64,000 nt of DNA from Saprospiraceae bacterium (GCA_028285085.1 JANQQI010000046.1:20122-84121), one strand, 5' to 3'. Positions 17,524 through 27,753 are shown, numbered from the stretch's first letter. Program-made: numbers and translations. The notes: a model not told the origin generated them from the sequence alone.

Positions 17524-20067
17524 TTATTCTTTCTCTTTTACATCTTTATTCACCTCTTCACCCATCATGATGTCTAAGCCATCACCTTCTTTGTTGAGAA
17601 CGGCTTTGAAGGAGCTGCCCTCAGCTGGGTTTTGGTTGAGAATGAACTCCGCCAGAGGATCTTCCAGATACTTCTGAATCGCACGATGTAGCGGACGCGC
17701 CCCGAATTGAGGATCAAATCCTTTTTCAGCCACAAACTTCTTCGCCGCTTCATCCAAGGTGAGTGTATACCCCATACCTGCCAATCGCTTGTGCAGATCG
17801 CCGAGTGTGATATCAATGATTTTGAAGATGTCGTCTTGATCTAAGCTATTGAAGATCACCACATCATCAATACGATTGAGGAATTCCGGCGAGAAGGTAC
17901 GCTTAAGGGCATTTTGAATGACACCTTTGGAGTGCTCTTCTGCATCATCCTTGCGTGCTTTGGTTGCAAAACCAACACCTTGACCAAAATCTTTCAATTG
18001 GCGAACACCAATGTTAGAGGTCATAATGATCAATGTGTTTTTGAAATCGACTTTGCGGCCCAAACCATCAGTCAATTGACCATCATCAAGGACTTGTAGC
18101 AAGATGTTGTACACATCTGGATGCGCTTTTTCGATCTCATCGAGTAGGATTACGGAATAAGGCTTACGACGGACTTTCTCCGTCAACTGTCCACCTTCTT
18201 CGTAACCAACGTAGCCCGGAGGCGCACCAATGAGTCGGCTAACGGAGAATTTCTCCATGTACTCACTCATATCAATGCGGATCAGTGAATCTTCAGAATC
18301 GAAGATGTAACGTGCCAGTGCTTTCGCCAATTCGGTTTTACCTACCCCGGTAGGTCCCAGGAAGATGAATGAACCAATTGGCTTTGAAGGATCTTTCAGA
18401 CCAACGCGATTTCGCTGAATAGCCTTGGTGATCTTCACGATAGCTTCATCCTGGCCAATGATGACGCTTTGCAAGTCATTGGTCATACCGACCAGCTTGT
18501 TACTTTCGCTTTGTGCCACTCGTTTGACCGGAATACCTGTCATCATCGATACGACCTCGGCAATATCTTCTTCGTCTACCGGATAGCGCTTAGTCTTAGC
18601 TTCTTCTTCCCATTCCACTTTTGCGAATTCCAGTTGACGCATCAGTTTAGATTCATCGTCGCGCAGATCAGCTGCTTTTTCGTACTGCTGATTCTTAACG
18701 GCTTGATTTTTATCATCTTTCAGCTCCTCGATACGTTTTTCCAACTCTTCGATGTGCTTAGGAACGTGGATGTTCTTCAAGTGCACCCGAGCTCCAACCT
18801 CATCCAAGACATCAATCGCTTTATCCGGTAAGAAACGATCACTGATGTAGCGATCACTGAGTTTCACACAAGCCTGAATGGCTTCGTCCGAATAGATGAC
18901 GTTATGGAAATCTTCGTATTTCGGTTTGATATTATTGAGGATATGCACCGCTTCTTCGGCAGAAGGCGGATCTACGATTACTTTTTGGAAGCGACGATCC
19001 AGTGCACCATCTTTTTCAATGTGCTGACGATACTCATCCAGAGTTGAGGCACCGATGCATTGCAATTCACCCCGCGCCAAGGCCGGCTTGAAGATGTTTG
19101 AAGCATCGAGGGAACCTGTCGCTCCTCCAGCACCAACAATCGTATGAATCTCATCGATGAAAAGGATCACGTCACGCGACTTTTCAAGCTCGTTCATGAT
19201 TGCTTTCATACGCTCTTCAAACTGACCGCGGTACTTGGTACCAGCCACGAGGGCCGCCAGGTCGAGCATAACGATTCGCTTATTGAAAAGCGTGCGCGAT
19301 ACTTTACGCTGGATGATGCGCAATGCCAAACCCTCTACGATAGCAGTTTTACCCACACCGGGTTCACCAATAAGGATGGGGTTGTTTTTCTTGCGGCGAC
19401 TTAGAATCTGAGAGACGCGCTCGATTTCGTTTTCACGACCGATGATCGGATCGAGTTTGTCTTCTTCGGCCAGTTTGGTAATATCGCGGCCAAAGTTGTC
19501 GAGTACCGGCGTGCGGGATTTAGAATTCCCTTTGCGCTGATAACGAGACGTTTCATCTTCTTCGAAGGGTTCATCCGAATCGGATGGGCCTTGCGAGTAA
19601 ATATCTGGGCTGGTCAGGTCTTGCTCCTGACGAACGAATTCCAACTCTGATTTATAAATATCGTAGTCCACATCAAACTGATGTAAAATGCGGGAAGCCA
19701 AATTGTCTTTGTGCTTCAAAATTGAAAGCATCAAGTGCTCTGGGCTAATCTCCTCGTTTTTTAACATCTTCGCTTCTAGAAAAGTGACCTTCAGTACTTT
19801 TTCGGCGTGTTTATTGAGTGGGAGGCTACCAATATTCAATGAGGCTTTGGCGGAAGGATTACGCTGAATAGATTCTTCGATCGTTTGCTTCAGTTCGAAG
19901 CCATCCACATCCAGCGAGTACAGTACCCGTATGGCCAAGCTGCCTTCGTCCTGCATCATACCGAGCAGCAGGTGTTCAGTACCGATGAAATCATGGCCTA
20001 AACGCACCGCTTCGTCCCGGCTGCGGGAGATAATCTGCTTGACTTTCGGTGAAAACTTTCTGTTCAT
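17524..20067 (-). CDS. clpC: ATP-dependent Clp protease ATPase subunit ClpC
   Basis: This AAA+ unfoldase feeds substrates to ClpP. In the 847-residue protein the two N-domain repeats span about 1-145. The first AAA+ module has Walker A GEPGVGKT (234-241) and Walker B ILFIDEIH (301-308). A UVR-like coiled coil follows ([20 protein letters not shown], about 451-470). The second AAA+ module has Walker A GPTGVGKT (571-578) and [15 protein letters not shown]. The UVR-like middle segment and the N-repeats mark it as ClpC rather than ClpA or ClpB. The acidic linker at 150-180 is longer than usual. It has its own terminator; the 561-bp upstream region probably holds its promoter. Confidence 0.96.
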   Translation of the reverse strand: MNRKFSPKVKQIISRSRDEAVRLGHDFIGTEHLLLGMMQDEGSLAIRVLYSLDVDGFELKQTIEESIQRNPSAKASLNIGSLPLNKHAEKVLKVTFLEAKMLKNEEISPEHLMLSILKHKDNLASRILHQFDVDYDIYKSELEFVRQEQDLTSPDIYSQGPSDSDEPFEEDETSRYQRKGNSKSRTPVLDNFGRDITKLAEEDKLDPIIGRENEIERVSQILSRRKKNNPILIGEPGVGKTAIVEGLALRIIQRKVSRTLFNKRIVMLDLAALVAGTKYRGQFEERMKAIMNELEKSRDVILFIDEIHTIVGAGGATGSLDASNIFKPALARGELQCIGASTLDEYRQHIEKDGALDRRFQKVIVDPPSAEEAVHILNNIKPKYEDFHNVIYSDEAIQACVKLSDRYISDRFLPDKAIDVLDEVGARVHLKNIHVPKHIEELEKRIEELKDDKNQAVKNQQYEKAADLRDDESKLMRQLEFAKVEWEEEAKTKRYPVDEEDIAEVVSMMTGIPVKRVAQSESNKLVGMTNDLQSVIIGQDEAIVKITKAIQRNRVGLKDPSKPIGSFIFLGPTGVGKTELAKALARYIFDSEDSLIRIDMSEYMEKFSVSRLIGAPPGYVGYEEGGQLTEKVRRKPYSVILLDEIEKAHPDVYNILLQVLDDGQLTDGLGRKVDFKNTLIIMTSNIGVRQLKDFGQGVGFATKARKDDAEEHSKGVIQNALKRTFSPEFLNRIDDVVIFNSLDQDDIFKIIDITLGDLHKRLAGMGYTLTLDEAAKKFVAEKGFDPQFGARPLHRAIQKYLEDPLAEFILNQNPAEGSSFKAVLNKEGDGLDIMMGEEVNKDVKEKE

Positions 20068-20628
20068 GATATTGATTTGGACTAGTAATAAACCCTAAAT
20101 AACTGGGGTGTTTCTAGTAGTAACAATAATAAGGTTAATATTTCTACTATACAACAAATGGAAATGAGAAAAGGTCTGGAAATCACGAATTCTCTGAGAC
20201 ACTTTGTTGAATTTCTTTTAAAAATCCTAAAAAATTATGCCATTCGCCAAATGGTCGACGCATGTTAACGTTTTTTAATATATGGAAAATAAGTTAAACT
20301 GTTAAAATAAAGGGTACGCCAGCAGCTTGTGAGTATGGCCATTTTACTGGCAATGTCCTTAACGATGCGGTGAACGTTCAATGGTTAATAAATGGTTCCT
20401 TGAGTAGCGGAACGGTTAGCTACGATTTGTAAAAGCAATTGAAAGTGCTAATTCACCGCTAAAAACAAGCTTTAAGTTAATGGTTTGTTTATCAACTGAT
20501 TAGAGAATATAGCTCATGAAAAAAGGCGATGCTTTGTGACATCTTATTTATTTTATCGGAATAATTTACCTATTTTGTGACAGTTAGAAATCATTATACA
20601 ATTTGACGATTAGAAAGCGTAATTCTAT
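20068..20628. other. 561-bp intergenic region between divergent clpC and the STAS gene
   Basis: No intact gene is seen. The first 230 bases are AT-rich and likely hold the clpC leader. Bases 20313-20432 are less AT-rich and read as a decayed protein fragment, listed separately. The last 100 bases should hold the promoter of the STAS gene, where TATTTTG at 20572-20578 is one base short of the -7 consensus. Confidence 0.5.
20313..20432 (+). pseudogene. Relic of an Ig/PKD-like adhesin repeat
   Basis: The frame reads GTPAACEYGHFTGNVLNDAV, then NVQWLINGSLSSGTVSYDL and a stop. The spacing Cys-Glu, then VxN, then QWLING matches the Ig-like repeats of the secreted protein at 51126-54179 (there SPCEDALTYTF, VEN, LQWLINGQ). 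No start codon, signal peptide or C-terminal sorting domain is attached; an in-frame stop lies just upstream. It looks like the leftover of a lost secreted gene. The match is short, so chance is not excluded. Confidence 0.35.
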
Positions 20629-21012
20629 ATGAAGTTGACAGTTGAAAAGAAGCAGAATTATACCGTCTTGGCCTTGGGAGAAAAGAACCTCAACAGTACG
20701 TTAGCTCCCGGTTTAAAGTCTGAATTTATCATCAAAAGAAATGAAGGGGTGAAAAATCTCATCCTTGACTTATCGTCGGTTACCTTTGTAGATTCGTCAG
20801 GTTTGAGTGCCATTTTGACAGCGCACCGACTTTGGGGAATGGGGGATGGTCAATTTATCCTAACCGGATTGGTGAACGAAAATGTTGAAAAACTCATCAA
20901 AATTTCACGTCTCGATTCAGTTTTTTCAATTACCGAAAATGTTGAAGATGCGATTGCGCGTATTGAAGTGGATGAGTTAGAACAAAAGCTGAATTCCGAT
21001 AAAGAGGAATAG
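20629..21012 (+). CDS. STAS domain anti-sigma factor antagonist
   Basis: The 127-residue protein has a single STAS domain. VDSSGLSAIL (about residues 54-63) holds the Ser that is normally phosphorylated by an anti-sigma kinase, and LILDLSSVTF is the strand before it. It should act in a partner-switching signalling route. No anti-sigma kinase or PP2C phosphatase gene is adjacent, so its partners must be elsewhere. An acidic tail (ELEQKLNSDKEE) follows the domain. The RNase Z gene starts 9 bases downstream, so both are likely in one operon. Confidence 0.88.
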   Translation: MKLTVEKKQNYTVLALGEKNLNSTLAPGLKSEFIIKRNEGVKNLILDLSSVTFVDSSGLSAILTAHRLWGMGDGQFILTGLVNENVEKLIKISRLDSVFSITENVEDAIARIEVDELEQKLNSDKEE

Positions 21013-21021
21013 CATTATTCT

Positions 21022-21951
21022 ATGACGTTTGAACTGACCATTCTTGGGAGTAATTCCGCTATTCCTGCTCATCAACGTCATCCCAGCGCTCAAGTGCTGG
21101 ACGTCTCCGAAAATTCCTATTTGATTGATTGCGGCGAAGGCACTCAGATGCGCATGCAAACCTTTCAGGTGCGCTCGGGCCGTATTCGACAAATTTTTAT
21201 CAGCCATTTACACGGCGATCATATTTTTGGGCTCATTGGCCTGTTGACGTCTTATAGCCTCGGGGGGCGAACTGAGCCATTACAAGTTTTTTCGCCGCCC
21301 GGTTTACGGCAAGTGATTGAGGTCCAACTCGCTGCTTCACAAACTCAGCTAAAGTACGAGCTAAAATTCATAGAATTAGATACCACGCTTAGCCAAGTTA
21401 TTTTTGAAGATGCTCGGGTATCCGTAACGACCATACCTCTGGAACATCGCATTCCGACTACTGGGTACCTGTTTCGGGAGCATCCGCGCTTACCCAATAT
21501 GCGTAGTGAGGCCATCGAGGAATTTCAAATCCCTTATCAAGATATTCCGGCCATCAAAGCCGGTGGTGATTTTCGAACGACGGATGGTCGTGTGATTCCG
21601 CATCAGGAGCTTGTCCTGCCAGCGGCTCCGCCGCGTTCCTTTGCTTATTGTTCGGATACTGTATATTTGGAGCGCTTGATTCCGTTATTGACCGGGGTAG
21701 ATTTACTCTATCACGAGACCACCTTCATGGATGAATTGGCTGAGCAAGCCGCTTTGACTAAGCATACGACTGTGCGTCAGGCCGCCCACTTGGCCCAGGC
21801 TGCTGGAGTGGGATGCCTGGTGATGGGGCATTATTCTTCGCGTTATCGGGATTTGCGCCCCTTACTGGATGAAGCCCGGGCCGTATTCCCGGCTAGTGAA
21901 CTGGGGCAGGAGGGCCGGACCTACGCAGTGCCTTTGAAACGACAGGTATAA
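21022..21951 (+). CDS. rnz: Ribonuclease Z
   Basis: RNase Z is a metallo-beta-lactamase-fold endonuclease that trims the 3' end of pre-tRNA. The 309-residue length is that of the short form. The metal motif SHLHGDHIFGL gives His62, His64, Asp66 and His67; further ligands lie in YCSDT, LYHETTF and MGHYSSRY. LGSNSAIPAHQRHPSAQ is the usual N-terminal block. It follows the STAS gene with a 9-base gap. Confidence 0.93.
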   Translation: MTFELTILGSNSAIPAHQRHPSAQVLDVSENSYLIDCGEGTQMRMQTFQVRSGRIRQIFISHLHGDHIFGLIGLLTSYSLGGRTEPLQVFSPPGLRQVIEVQLAASQTQLKYELKFIELDTTLSQVIFEDARVSVTTIPLEHRIPTTGYLFREHPRLPNMRSEAIEEFQIPYQDIPAIKAGGDFRTTDGRVIPHQELVLPAAPPRSFAYCSDTVYLERLIPLLTGVDLLYHETTFMDELAEQAALTKHTTVRQAAHLAQAAGVGCLVMGHYSSRYRDLRPLLDEARAVFPASELGQEGRTYAVPLKRQV

Positions 21952-22080
21952 ACTAGCCCAAAAAGAAACAAAGCCCGCAAAATCATCTGCGTGGCTCTGT
22001 CAATTCCATTTTTTAACCAAACTAGAAAAGAATCTGCTACTGTTAATATGTAGACATAAGGTTGCTTTGGGGATATAATG

Positions 22081-22761
22081 CTAGGCCAATTTGGCCATAT
22101 CACGAATCAGTATGCTTCTTCGATTGAAGTATATTAAATCTAATTTCCGAAGGTCATTTAAAACAGAGGTAACGGTTTGTCGGGATGTCCCCGTTAGGTT
22201 TGCGATATCTTGTTGCGTTAAAGAATGCTTGAACAACATTTCGTAGCCAATACGACGACCGCGCTTTTCAGCACTTTCTTTGAGAAAATCAATAATTCGG
22301 GTGCGTGCATCTTTGAAGATCAATGCTTCCAGACGATTTTCGGCTTGACGCAGGCGATTACCCATCATCGTGATGACTTTCATACACAATAGATGATTTT
22401 TCTGCATTAAGCGGTGGAAATCCTGCACTTTCAAGGTAAATAGTCTTACTTCCTCGTTCATGGCACGCGCAAAATCCTGGCGTCTTTCTTCTCCAACCAA
22501 TCCTAACTCACCAAACATGGCCATTGGGTGTAAAATTGTTTTAATAACTTCCCGACCATCAGAGGAGTGCGTTCCGATTTTCACGGTCCCTTTCACTAAG
22601 AAGTAAAGGGTGTGAGAAGGTTCGTCAGGTAAGTAAATGTAACTGTACTTAGACTTTGTTTTTACTTCAACCATCTCATCCAATTGTTGTAGTTCCTCTT
22701 GGTTGAGTGATTCGAAGAGAGGGAGTTGCTGTAGAATATTGGTTTTAGAAGAAGTATCCAT
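22081..22761 (-). CDS. Crp/Fnr family transcriptional regulator
   Basis: The 226-residue protein has an N-terminal cyclic-nucleotide-binding-like barrel (residues 15-130) and a C-terminal winged helix (SLTQQDIANLTGTSRQTVTSVLNDLRK, about 175-205). The ligand loop reads FGELGLVGEERRQDFARAM. The Glu of GEL and an Arg at the E. coli Crp Arg82 position are kept, but the next residue, Ser83 in Crp, is Gln here. cAMP binding is therefore uncertain. No Fnr-type Cys cluster is seen. Monocistronic; targets unknown. Confidence 0.88.
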   Translation of the reverse strand: MDTSSKTNILQQLPLFESLNQEELQQLDEMVEVKTKSKYSYIYLPDEPSHTLYFLVKGTVKIGTHSSDGREVIKTILHPMAMFGELGLVGEERRQDFARAMNEEVRLFTLKVQDFHRLMQKNHLLCMKVITMMGNRLRQAENRLEALIFKDARTRIIDFLKESAEKRGRRIGYEMLFKHSLTQQDIANLTGTSRQTVTSVLNDLRKLDLIYFNRRSILIRDMAKLA

Positions 22762-23663
22762 AGTCGCGGGGATTTAAATGGTTTTACTTTTTGATCACAA
22801 TACAAATATGTAGTAAAACATAAGCTCAGAAAAGTACAATGTCTATCGTTTGTGTATGGCGGCTGGAATACAATTGTTTATTAAGTATCTGATTTTCAGA
22901 TGTTTAGTGTTTTTTGAAATTTCATTTTGTGTTTTATGTTGAAGTGCGAAGGATGTATTGTCCCAATTTTTTTTTCCAATGAATTGATTAGTTCCAATGA
23001 TTTTTTCCGCATAAATGATGGTTTCTGTCTTTTTGGGGATCAAGAAGAATGCACCATTTTTGAACTCAAGATGAGTTTATACAGTCCAATAGAGGAAAGA
23101 AATAGTACCAAGCAGATTGATGTGATCAAGGTTAGAGATTAGACAAATCTAGGCATGAATATCCAATTGTCATCTTTCCAGTATTGCATATTTAATTATC
23201 GGTACTTGTTGTTAATTAGTACCCTTAATCAGTCGGATTGATGACTATGCTTAACAAAATGACTCTATAAAATAATAGGGCAGCTTGTGCTGCAATAAGC
23301 CATCTTTTCAGGCAAATTCACTTAGAATTCATCTTAGTTGGTTTGTCCTCACAGAAAAATGTGGAAGATATTAGAGCAATATGTACTGTTTTATTTCTTG
23401 GTTTGTAGGATATTAAATTCGAAACCCGATTTTCTCCTTTGTCAAAGTGCCTGTCAGTCATCTGCTTTCTTTCATAATAGCCTCAATTTCAGTATCTTTA
23501 CAAGTAATCATCCTCACTATTTCCTACTAGTATCAAAGACTTTAGATGGATACTATTTCAGTCGTCCATCTTGCTGTTTTGTCATTCGTTGATCCAGCTT
23601 ATGGCATAAAACTGACTTTGTACTACTAAAGAGAACTTACAATCTTATTTAACCAAAACAACT
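22762..23663. other. 902-bp AT-rich intergenic region
   Basis: It lies between the divergent Crp and T9SS protein genes. The short frames here have poor composition and no homology that I can see. Small hairpins are present (GGTACT ... AGTACC near 23200-23225; GCAGC-ttgt-GCTGC near 23281), none with a T-tract. I cannot identify a promoter with confidence. Confidence 0.5.
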
Positions 23664-26603
23664 ATGAGACTAATTCTACAATTGGTTTCTTCGGGCATTC
23701 CTATGCTTACCCGTGCCTTTTGGGGATTAATGGGGATATTCTTTTTGTCAAGTTTGGTAGCTTTTGATGGTTCATGCCCTGATTTTGAACGAATAGGAGA
23801 GGCGGTGGGTACGAGGAGTATTACGGCGCTTTCTTTTTCAATCTCTTCCATTGATACCATATATATTAGCACCAACGAAAGTGAAGGCGTCGATACCTGT
23901 TTGTCTTTGGAGGAATTGCCCGGCGACTTTGCCAGTGCCGATCCCCTTGATTTTCCAGCTAATGGTACGATTATCCTGAATTTGATCAATGGTGTGCCTT
24001 GCTTAACGTATACGCCTTTTACCGGGCAGAGCGGTAATTTTATAGATACCATGAGCGTGGTGGTATGCGATGATCTTTTAAATTGCGACACCACAGCCTT
24101 GATCGCTTCGGTCGTTCCGGCGAGCTGTGATGATATTGTCGTGGATACATTTGTAGAAATTGAGGTAGGGGAGTGTTTTGAATTTGGAACCTACTGTTTG
24201 CCAATTAATCCCGTTAATCTATTCGATTTTACCATTTTTGATAATGGAATGCCTTATAATCAAGGCTTCGTGGCCTGTGATTATGATTCGCTGCTGCTGT
24301 ACGCTACTGACATAATTACGCTGCAAGCGCCGAATGGGCCATACATATTGGAAGCTTGGACCGTAGATGGTCAAACGTTTAGTCTTAATGCCTTTGTCGA
24401 TCTTGAAGAATTAGTGGATTCTATGAATGTCTGGGATCCGGCGGGCAATTGGGTATTGAACAGTCAAGGTAAGATCGAAGGTGGAACGGCCTTCGATATT
24501 TACAGCCCTTTGGAAATTAGTCAGATTCCTTTTCCTTTTAACGAGTTTTCTATCAATCTCAGCACGGTCGAAATCCCTAATGGTATCCAAATCGCGGTGG
24601 ATACTGGCTACCATGAAATCATTATTAATGAATTTGCGACCGGTTGCCAAGACACATTAATTATTGAAGTTAACTGTGAGATATTCAGTTGCCCGGATTG
24701 GTATACCGGAGCCGATACGATCCAAGCTTTGGCTTGTGATACTTCGGCGGAGCTATGCCTGAGTATTCAGCCCGCGGAGTTGGCTCATCTCATGGTTTTA
24801 GATAATGGCCAAAGTTATGTTAATGGCTTTGCGGGTTGTGCTTTTGACTCCACCATTAGCTATCTCGTGCTAGGTATCAGTAATCCCGACGACTATACAC
24901 TTGAAAGCTGGACAGTGAGCGGACAGATATTTACCATCACCAGCTTCGAGGATATCTCCGTTTTAGTAGACTCGATGAATATTTGGGATCCCAATGGCAA
25001 TTGGATAAATCAAGGGCCTCAGATCATTGGCGGTGATTTCTCAAATGACTACGGAAGTATTGATATCTCTGAAAATGGCCAATTGGTTACCACTGCCAAT
25101 CCAAGCTTAACGCTGCTGCCAAATGGTTTTGCGTTGCAGCTCACGCCGGGTGATCACATCTTATCACTGACGGACACGACGACGGGTTGCTCACAAGATT
25201 TGAGCATTTTTGTAGACTGCCCGGAAATCACGGGCAGCCAAACTGATACTTTAGTTACTGTCCTGGTAGATAGTACTGATATATTCTGTTTGGATATTAG
25301 CGGATTGGGTACGATCAGTAGTTTTACTAACCTCTGCCCGGATCAAAGCGACGGTAATGTAGGCTTTAGTTTATTAACGGCTTCTGCCTGTATTCAATAT
25401 ACTGGTGCGTTATTAGGTCAGAATACTTTTTGCCTGGAAGTTTGTGACGAGGTGTTGAATATCTGTGATACGATCAATTTAACTGTAGAGGTATTATCAC
25501 CAATAGATACCATAGTGATCGATCTTTTAACGGGCTTTTCTGACACTGTTTGTATTGATACGAGTGTCTTCCCAGCACCCTTAAATGACTTCTTTACTTA
25601 CTGCGACCCATTGATTGGCGCAAATATTGATTATGTCTTAGAAGATGCTTCCTATTGTGTAGAAGTCAGTGCTATTTCGCCGGGCAGCGATACGCTCTGC
25701 CTGGTGGCCTGTGATCTGCAAAGCCAGTGTGATACGACGATACTCGTGATTAATGTATCTGGGCCGCAAACCGAGGTGCTGTTCGAAAGCATCACCATGG
25801 GTATGCCGCCTGGTATCATTTGCTTGGATACAACTGAGCTGGCGGGTACCCCGGATACGGCATTTAATAGCTGTGCTGGATTATCAGGCACGTTTATTGA
25901 TTTCAACATATTGAACACAAATGGTTTTTGTGTGAGTTACGAGGGTGTTTTACCCTTTGGCGTTGATACCGCGTGTATCGTGCTATGTGACGAATTTGGT
26001 TTCTGTGATACCACCATCTTGATTGTACAATCGTTGGAAAATCCAGATCAATCTCCCCCCATTGCCAATAATGACACCATCATAGGAATTGGTGGTCAGG
26101 GCAATTTAATTCCGATTTTGAATAACGACACCCTCTTCAGTACCTTAATCGGTATTGGATTTATTGACAGGCCGTTAGCCGGGAATGCAGTTATCAATCC
26201 CGACTTCACGGTGACTTACTTACCCGACCCTGGCATTTGTGGTCTGGTGGATAGTTTTAGCTACTTCATCAGTGATTTTGGAGGTAGTGATACGGCGACG
26301 GTGTTTGTCGAGGTGAGATGTGATGAATTAGTGATTTATACTGGACTATCGCCTAATGGTGATGGAATCAACGATACGTTTGTCATCCTTGGCATTGAGC
26401 GTTTTGCTCAGAGTCGAGTGCGGGTTTACAATCGTTGGGGGAATGTCATTTATGATCGACGAAACTATCAGAATGAAGATGGATGGGATGGTAGTTGGAC
26501 AGGAAAAGTCGTACCGGATGGGACGTATTTTTATCTGGTAGAAGCAGAAGACGATAATGGTCAAAAGATACAAAAGAGTGGATTCCTCCAGGTCCACCGT
26601 TAA
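23664..26603 (+). CDS. Repeat-rich secreted protein with T9SS type B (CHU_C) C-terminus
   Basis: The 979-residue protein has a signal peptide; a start at the internal ATG 23703 (MLTRAFWGLMGIFFLSSLVA) gives a better one than the first ATG. It contains four Cys-rich repeats of about 85 residues (near 65-150, 527-612, 613-697 and 700-788) that end in CDxxxxCDT. Two longer modules of about 180 residues (155-338 and 343-519) share LVDSMNxWDPxGNW. An Ig/cadherin-like domain follows (798-885). The last 90 residues (LSPNGDGINDTF, VYNRWGNVIYD, DGTYFYLVEAED) are the gliding-associated type B sorting domain. It should be a surface adhesin or matrix protein. PorP/SprF follows in the same operon. Confidence 0.88.
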   Translation: MRLILQLVSSGIPMLTRAFWGLMGIFFLSSLVAFDGSCPDFERIGEAVGTRSITALSFSISSIDTIYISTNESEGVDTCLSLEELPGDFASADPLDFPANGTIILNLINGVPCLTYTPFTGQSGNFIDTMSVVVCDDLLNCDTTALIASVVPASCDDIVVDTFVEIEVGECFEFGTYCLPINPVNLFDFTIFDNGMPYNQGFVACDYDSLLLYATDIITLQAPNGPYILEAWTVDGQTFSLNAFVDLEELVDSMNVWDPAGNWVLNSQGKIEGGTAFDIYSPLEISQIPFPFNEFSINLSTVEIPNGIQIAVDTGYHEIIINEFATGCQDTLIIEVNCEIFSCPDWYTGADTIQALACDTSAELCLSIQPAELAHLMVLDNGQSYVNGFAGCAFDSTISYLVLGISNPDDYTLESWTVSGQIFTITSFEDISVLVDSMNIWDPNGNWINQGPQIIGGDFSNDYGSIDISENGQLVTTANPSLTLLPNGFALQLTPGDHILSLTDTTTGCSQDLSIFVDCPEITGSQTDTLVTVLVDSTDIFCLDISGLGTISSFTNLCPDQSDGNVGFSLLTASACIQYTGALLGQNTFCLEVCDEVLNICDTINLTVEVLSPIDTIVIDLLTGFSDTVCIDTSVFPAPLNDFFTYCDPLIGANIDYVLEDASYCVEVSAISPGSDTLCLVACDLQSQCDTTILVINVSGPQTEVLFESITMGMPPGIICLDTTELAGTPDTAFNSCAGLSGTFIDFNILNTNGFCVSYEGVLPFGVDTACIVLCDEFGFCDTTILIVQSLENPDQSPPIANNDTIIGIGGQGNLIPILNNDTLFSTLIGIGFIDRPLAGNAVINPDFTVTYLPDPGICGLVDSFSYFISDFGGSDTATVFVEVRCDELVIYTGLSPNGDGINDTFVILGIERFAQSRVRVYNRWGNVIYDRRNYQNEDGWDGSWTGKVVPDGTYFYLVEAEDDNGQKIQKSGFLQVHR

Positions 26604-26608
26604 GAATT

Positions 26609-26674
26609 GAGTCCTTGGAGCGGGAATTTTAAGTCGGTTGGGGGGCTGGCTTGAGTCCCCGCTTTCCAAGGCTC
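26609..26674 (+). other. Intercistronic hairpin between T9SS client and porP genes
   Basis: GAG-CCTTGGA-GCGGG pairs with CCCGC-TCCAAGG-CTC, about 15 pairs with two bulges and a 33-base loop. It lies between the stop at 26603 and the ATG at 26719 and lacks a T-tract, so an mRNA processing or stability role is more likely than termination. Confidence 0.4.
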
Positions 26675-26718
26675 ATAGATACACTATACACATAACCATA
26701 GAAAACAAACCTGCTTGT

Positions 26719-27729
26719 ATGAAAAATTTTGTACTCAGTCTTTTCTTAGGCTTTATTTGCTGGGGGAGTGGGATCGCGCAACAAGATGCGATGTTCACCA
26801 AATACATGTTCAACAGCCTCAGTTTTAACCCCGCATTTGCAGGTAGCCCGGAATATATGTCGGTTCGATTGCTCTATCGCAATCAGTGGTGGGGGATTGA
26901 AGGTGCGCCTGTGACCCAAACGTTTTCTATTCACTCGCCCGTCAGCGAAAGGGTAGGACTTGGTTTGGGGATCGTCAATGATGAAATTGGCGCTACTGGA
27001 TCTACTTCACTTAATACGAGTTATGCTTATCGCATTCCTTTTGGAGCTGGTAAATTATCGGTAGGCCTGCAAGCCGGCGTTATGAATTGGCGAGCAGATT
27101 GGAGTGTGCTTAATTTCAAAGATCCGATTGAAATGGACCAGTCTTTTATGGAAGAGACGCCAAACTACTGGCTGCTCAATTTCGGAGCGGGTCTTTTCTA
27201 TTATACGCCGAAATACTACGTTGGTTTTTCGGTGCCTCGCTTATTTAATAATGACTTGCGGCGTGATATTCCTACTGAGGCGGATGAATGGGCGCGCCAA
27301 TATCGCCACTACTATCTGACGGCCGGTGGTGTTTTTGAGATCAACGGCCCTGCGTTAATCTTTAAGCCTTCGATCTTAATTAAAACGGTGGGGCTGCTCG
27401 GAGATTTCACCCCGGCGAGTAGCAATCCGACCCGAGTCGGTGCACCTACGGAGTTTGATATTGACCTCTCGTTGATGTTTTATGAAGCTTTATGGGTAGG
27501 GGTATCCTTTCGTTCGGCTTTCGAGGCGCGTGCTTTTGGAGGAGATAGCTCCTTTGATTCGGCGGATATTTGGGTGTCGTATTATTTGATGAACGGCGTG
27601 CGAATTGGTGCGGCTTATGATTACACTTTGACCCGCTTGCAGGAGTTTGCCAATGGATCGTTTGAGTTGATGTTGGGGTACGATTTCAGTTACAAATCGC
27701 GTAAACTAGAGCATATCCGTTATTTTTAG
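26719..27729 (+). CDS. PorP/SprF family T9SS outer-membrane protein
   Basis: Starting at ATG 26719 the protein has 336 residues with a signal peptide (MKNFVLSLFLGFICWGSGIA). The block QQDAMFTKYMFNSLSFNPAFAGSPEYMSV is the family hallmark (QDPxFTQYMFN...NPAYAG). The rest alternates polar and hydrophobic residues as expected for a beta barrel. Family members work with T9SS and help place type B clients on the surface. The adjacent upstream client gene supports a dedicated pair. An earlier in-frame ATG at 26638 would add 27 residues lacking signal-peptide character and is rejected. Confidence 0.92.
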   Translation: MKNFVLSLFLGFICWGSGIAQQDAMFTKYMFNSLSFNPAFAGSPEYMSVRLLYRNQWWGIEGAPVTQTFSIHSPVSERVGLGLGIVNDEIGATGSTSLNTSYAYRIPFGAGKLSVGLQAGVMNWRADWSVLNFKDPIEMDQSFMEETPNYWLLNFGAGLFYYTPKYYVGFSVPRLFNNDLRRDIPTEADEWARQYRHYYLTAGGVFEINGPALIFKPSILIKTVGLLGDFTPASSNPTRVGAPTEFDIDLSLMFYEALWVGVSFRSAFEARAFGGDSSFDSADIWVSYYLMNGVRIGAAYDYTLTRLQEFANGSFELMLGYDFSYKSRKLEHIRYF

Positions 27730-27753
27730 AATATAAATAGTCTTAAAAAAACT

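Noticed and set aside
22927..23142. Plus-strand frame of 71 codons in the AT-rich spacer
   Set aside because: Composition is atypical, it has no signal or domain, and it partly faces an equally poor opposite-strand frame.
23338..23592. Plus-strand frame of 84 codons before the T9SS client gene
   Set aside because: Many Cys, Phe and His residues in random-looking order and no recognisable motif; most likely AT-rich spacer read by chance.
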